NCBI GenBank assembly: GCA_021604565.1
Contig: BQJF01000025.1
Location: 1 to 47,441, forward strand
Origin: Minwuia thermotolerans
GTDB taxonomy: Bacteria; Pseudomonadota; Alphaproteobacteria; Minwuiales; Minwuiaceae
DNA: 47,441 nt
Reading direction: 5' to 3'
The notes under the pieces were generated by a model that saw only the letters and a list, made by a program, of their open reading frames with translations, ran no database searches and was not told the origin of the DNA. This document shows, in pieces, positions 45,546-47,441 of this stretch (positions are counted from its first letter, which is position 1; every line of letters starts with the position of its first letter). The position numbers were made by a program, and so were the translations under genes.

Positions 45546-45632
45546 TAGTTCCCTGTCTTCAGATCCTTTGGGGGATGGTCTGGACGGAGGGATTGGTGTG
45601 TTTCTGTGTGTCCTTGTGGTCCGCGATCCCGG

Positions 45633-46382
45633 TCAGAAGGGCAGGATCACGTCGAGCAGCTGCTGGCCGTAGCGGGGCTGCTGCACGTCGGTGAGCTGGC
45701 CGCGTCCGCCGTAGGCGATGCGGGCTTCGGCGATCTGGCTGTGGTTGACCGTGTTGGTGGCGGTGATGTCCTGCGGGCGGACGACGCCGGAGATCAGCAG
45801 TTCGCGCACTTCGAAGTTTACCCGCACTTCCTGGCGACCGGCGATGACCAGGTTGCCGTTCGGCAGGCGGTCGACGATCAGGGCCGCGACCTGCAGGTTG
45901 ATGGTCTCGTCACGGTCGACGGAGCCGGTGCCGGTGTGGTTGCTGGTGTTGCCGACGCTGACGAGGCTGGTCGGGTCAACCGCATCCGGCAGGAAGTTGC
46001 CGAAGTTGCTCTGGAAACCGAGCAGCGAGGTGGCGTCGGTATCCTCCGAGGCGGCGCGGGCGCGGGAAGTCGAGTTGTTGAGCTGCGCCTGATCGTTGAT
46101 CTGCACCTGCACGGTCAGGATGTCGCCGATCTGGGAGGCGCGCTGGTCCTTGAAGAAGGCGCGGGCGCCGGGGCGCCAGAGCGAGTTGGCCTGACGGATC
46201 GTCGGCTCCGGGCGCGGCATCGGCAGGCTGACGGTGCGATAGCTGCTCTCCGCCCGCGGGTCCTTGATTTCCGTCAGGTCCGGTGCCTTGCCGATGTTCT
46301 CGATGCGATCCACGGCGGAGCAGGCCGTGAGGGCGGCTGCGGTGGCTAGGATGGCCAGACTGCGGATCAGGGAGCTTCTCAT
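45633..46382 (-). CDS. flgH: Flagellar basal body L-ring protein FlgH
   Basis: This outer-membrane lipoprotein of 249 residues forms the flagellar L ring. The lipobox LTAC places the lipid-modified Cys at 21 after a normal signal (SLAILATAAALTAC). NSLWRPGARAFFKDQRASQI, GDILTVQVQINDQAQLNNST and the C-terminal NFEVRELLISGVVRPQDIT with AYGGRG are family marks. AAGGA lies about 10 bases before the ATG. It follows flgA by 71 bases and is ended by the hairpin at 45510-45545. Confidence 0.96.
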   Translation of the reverse strand: MRSSLIRSLAILATAAALTACSAVDRIENIGKAPDLTEIKDPRAESSYRTVSLPMPRPEPTIRQANSLWRPGARAFFKDQRASQIGDILTVQVQINDQAQLNNSTSRARAASEDTDATSLLGFQSNFGNFLPDAVDPTSLVSVGNTSNHTGTGSVDRDETINLQVAALIVDRLPNGNLVIAGRQEVRVNFEVRELLISGVVRPQDITATNTVNHSQIAEARIAYGGRGQLTDVQQPRYGQQLLDVILPF

Positions 46383-46453
46383 GACATTTTGTCCTTCAGG
46401 GAGCGGGTGCTTCTGCGGCAGTTTCTGCCGGGCGGGGAGCTTCAGGGTCGGGT

Positions 46454-47434
46454 TCAGCGGGTAAGCTGCGACAGGCGGGTGCTGGCCGGGATCACGTTGA
46501 CCTGGCCCGGGGCTGCGACGCGGGCCTCAATGGTCAGGCGGCTGCGGTCATTCATGACGCGGATGACGTCATTGCGGCCACCGTTCTCCATGGCGCGGCC
46601 CGATGCGGTCAGCAGCAGCCCGCCGTGGCGGTAGACCATGGTGACCGCCGCGCCCTTCGACACCATCACCGGGGTCTGCAGGTCGGAGACACGGATCAGG
46701 CGGTTGGCGGCGATGTGGCGCTTCGGGCTCATGCCCACCAGCTCGCTGACATTGACCACGGTCTGACGGCGCACGCGGTCCTGGCGTACCCGCTGCCAGC
46801 TTATGTCATCGTGGGAAATCTCGTCACCCGGTCGCACCGGGTGCGACAGCACCGGAATCTCGGTCATGACCCAGGCCCGGCCATGCAGACGCTCGCGCTG
46901 TGCCGCCGGGTCTCCGGCGGGGGATGCGACGATGACGCTGAACCGGCCGGTGCGCGGTGCATAGTCCATGCTGATGACCTCGACCGTCGGCAGCTTGTCG
47001 GTGGCGACATGCAGGGTGGACCGGTGTCCGGCCAGTTCGATCTGCAGGTCTTCGCCGTTGGTCTGGATGCTCAGGGCCAGTTCGACCTCGGCCATGATGT
47101 CGGCCATCGGCACGATGCGGCTGGCCCGGGTCACGGTGATGCGGTGCATCCCGGCGGGGGGCATCCAGCGTACGCCGCGGCTGGCGGCGATGCGGGCGAT
47201 GGCCATGGGGTTCAGGGCCAGACGCTCGCCGGGTGCCGGGGCATGGGCAACCACCAGGTCGCCTGCCTGTTCCGCGCCGTCCAGCAGATCGTTCAGCGTG
47301 ATCACCGGGCGGTCGATGATGATGCCCTGCTTCAGGGTCGCCATCATCGGCTCGACGGCGATGGCGGCGGTGGACAGGGCCATACCGGCCACGAAGGCAC
47401 CGGCGGCGATCAGATTTGCAAGCGCGCGGTTCAT
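46454..47434 (-). CDS. flgA: Flagellar P-ring assembly chaperone FlgA
   Basis: This periplasmic chaperone of 326 residues is needed to build the P ring. A signal peptide (LIAAGAFVAGMALSTAAIA) is followed by a variable N-terminal part and the SAF domain. Marks are VLSHPVRPGDEISHDDISWQ, VRRQTVVNVSELVGMSPKR, NRLIRVSDLQTPVMVSKGAA and a C-terminal GQVNVIPASTRLSQLTR. It starts 7 bases inside the right edge, so it appears complete, and flgG would be expected just beyond. Confidence 0.93.
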   Translation of the reverse strand: MNRALANLIAAGAFVAGMALSTAAIAVEPMMATLKQGIIIDRPVITLNDLLDGAEQAGDLVVAHAPAPGERLALNPMAIARIAASRGVRWMPPAGMHRITVTRASRIVPMADIMAEVELALSIQTNGEDLQIELAGHRSTLHVATDKLPTVEVISMDYAPRTGRFSVIVASPAGDPAAQRERLHGRAWVMTEIPVLSHPVRPGDEISHDDISWQRVRQDRVRRQTVVNVSELVGMSPKRHIAANRLIRVSDLQTPVMVSKGAAVTMVYRHGGLLLTASGRAMENGGRNDVIRVMNDRSRLTIEARVAAPGQVNVIPASTRLSQLTR

Positions 47435-47441
47435 GGCGATC

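Overview
The window reads as a chromosomal segment of a high-GC, flagellated alphaproteobacterium, probably near Rhodospirillales. The evidence is gene content and order: dnaG followed by rpoD; murA, a DUF2948 gene, his genes, a UPF0262 gene and a low-molecular-weight phosphatase in one run; a short-form HisG; and flgA-flgH. I cannot name a genus from the sequence alone. Almost everything is GC-rich and densely coding. The clear exception is an AT-rich island at about 32.1-33.84 kb.

Layout. (1) 0-9 kb, minus strand: an SRAP gene, dnaG and rpoD, then an FAD oxidoreductase starting with TTG, then an enoyl-CoA hydratase, an HMG-CoA lyase and an acyl-CoA dehydrogenase. The last three look like part of a leucine or branched acyl-CoA degradation pathway. 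(2) 9.1-10.3 kb: argE, then a large imperfect palindromic intergenic repeat. (3) 10.5-20.1 kb: a divergent export locus. Leftward lie a Wza-type polysaccharide export lipoprotein, an outer-membrane beta-barrel and a secreted protein with a probable malectin-like domain. Rightward lie a nucleotidyltransferase-like protein, an unrecognised 266-residue protein, a type I secretion ABC transporter and its HlyD adaptor. (4) 20.1-22.2 kb: a WYL regulator, a set of TGACAG half-sites, a small ORF with an ideal ribosome binding site, and a CaiB-type CoA transferase. (5) 22.3-32.1 kb: housekeeping genes: secA divergent from a parvulin isomerase; phosphatase, UPF0262, hisD, hisG, DUF2948 and murA; a 57-residue small gene; a DUF985 cupin; and a pterin dehydratase.

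(6) 32.1-33.84 kb: the AT-rich island. It carries three diverged copies of a small two-helix membrane protein family that I do not recognise. The copies share NGAPE near the start, PLR after the first helix, and an I-[LI]-F-S block. They align without a gap over 62 residues. The middle copy is open only if the frame moves by -1 at a run of seven A. This is the best candidate here for an undescribed system. (7) 33.85-47.4 kb: an EamA transporter and a glutathione transferase. Next is a three-gene signalling unit: STAS protein, metallo-beta-lactamase-fold protein, and CHASE2-SpoIIE phosphatase. Then follow two MDR oxidoreductases, proC, a serine/alanine-glyoxylate-type aminotransferase, a PAS protein, rmuC, and finally flgH and flgA behind a clear hairpin terminator.

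I saw no rRNA, tRNA, CRISPR array or intact insertion sequence. Start sites were chosen from ribosome binding sites and family N-termini and are marked where doubtful. Family calls are from recognised motifs, without database searches.
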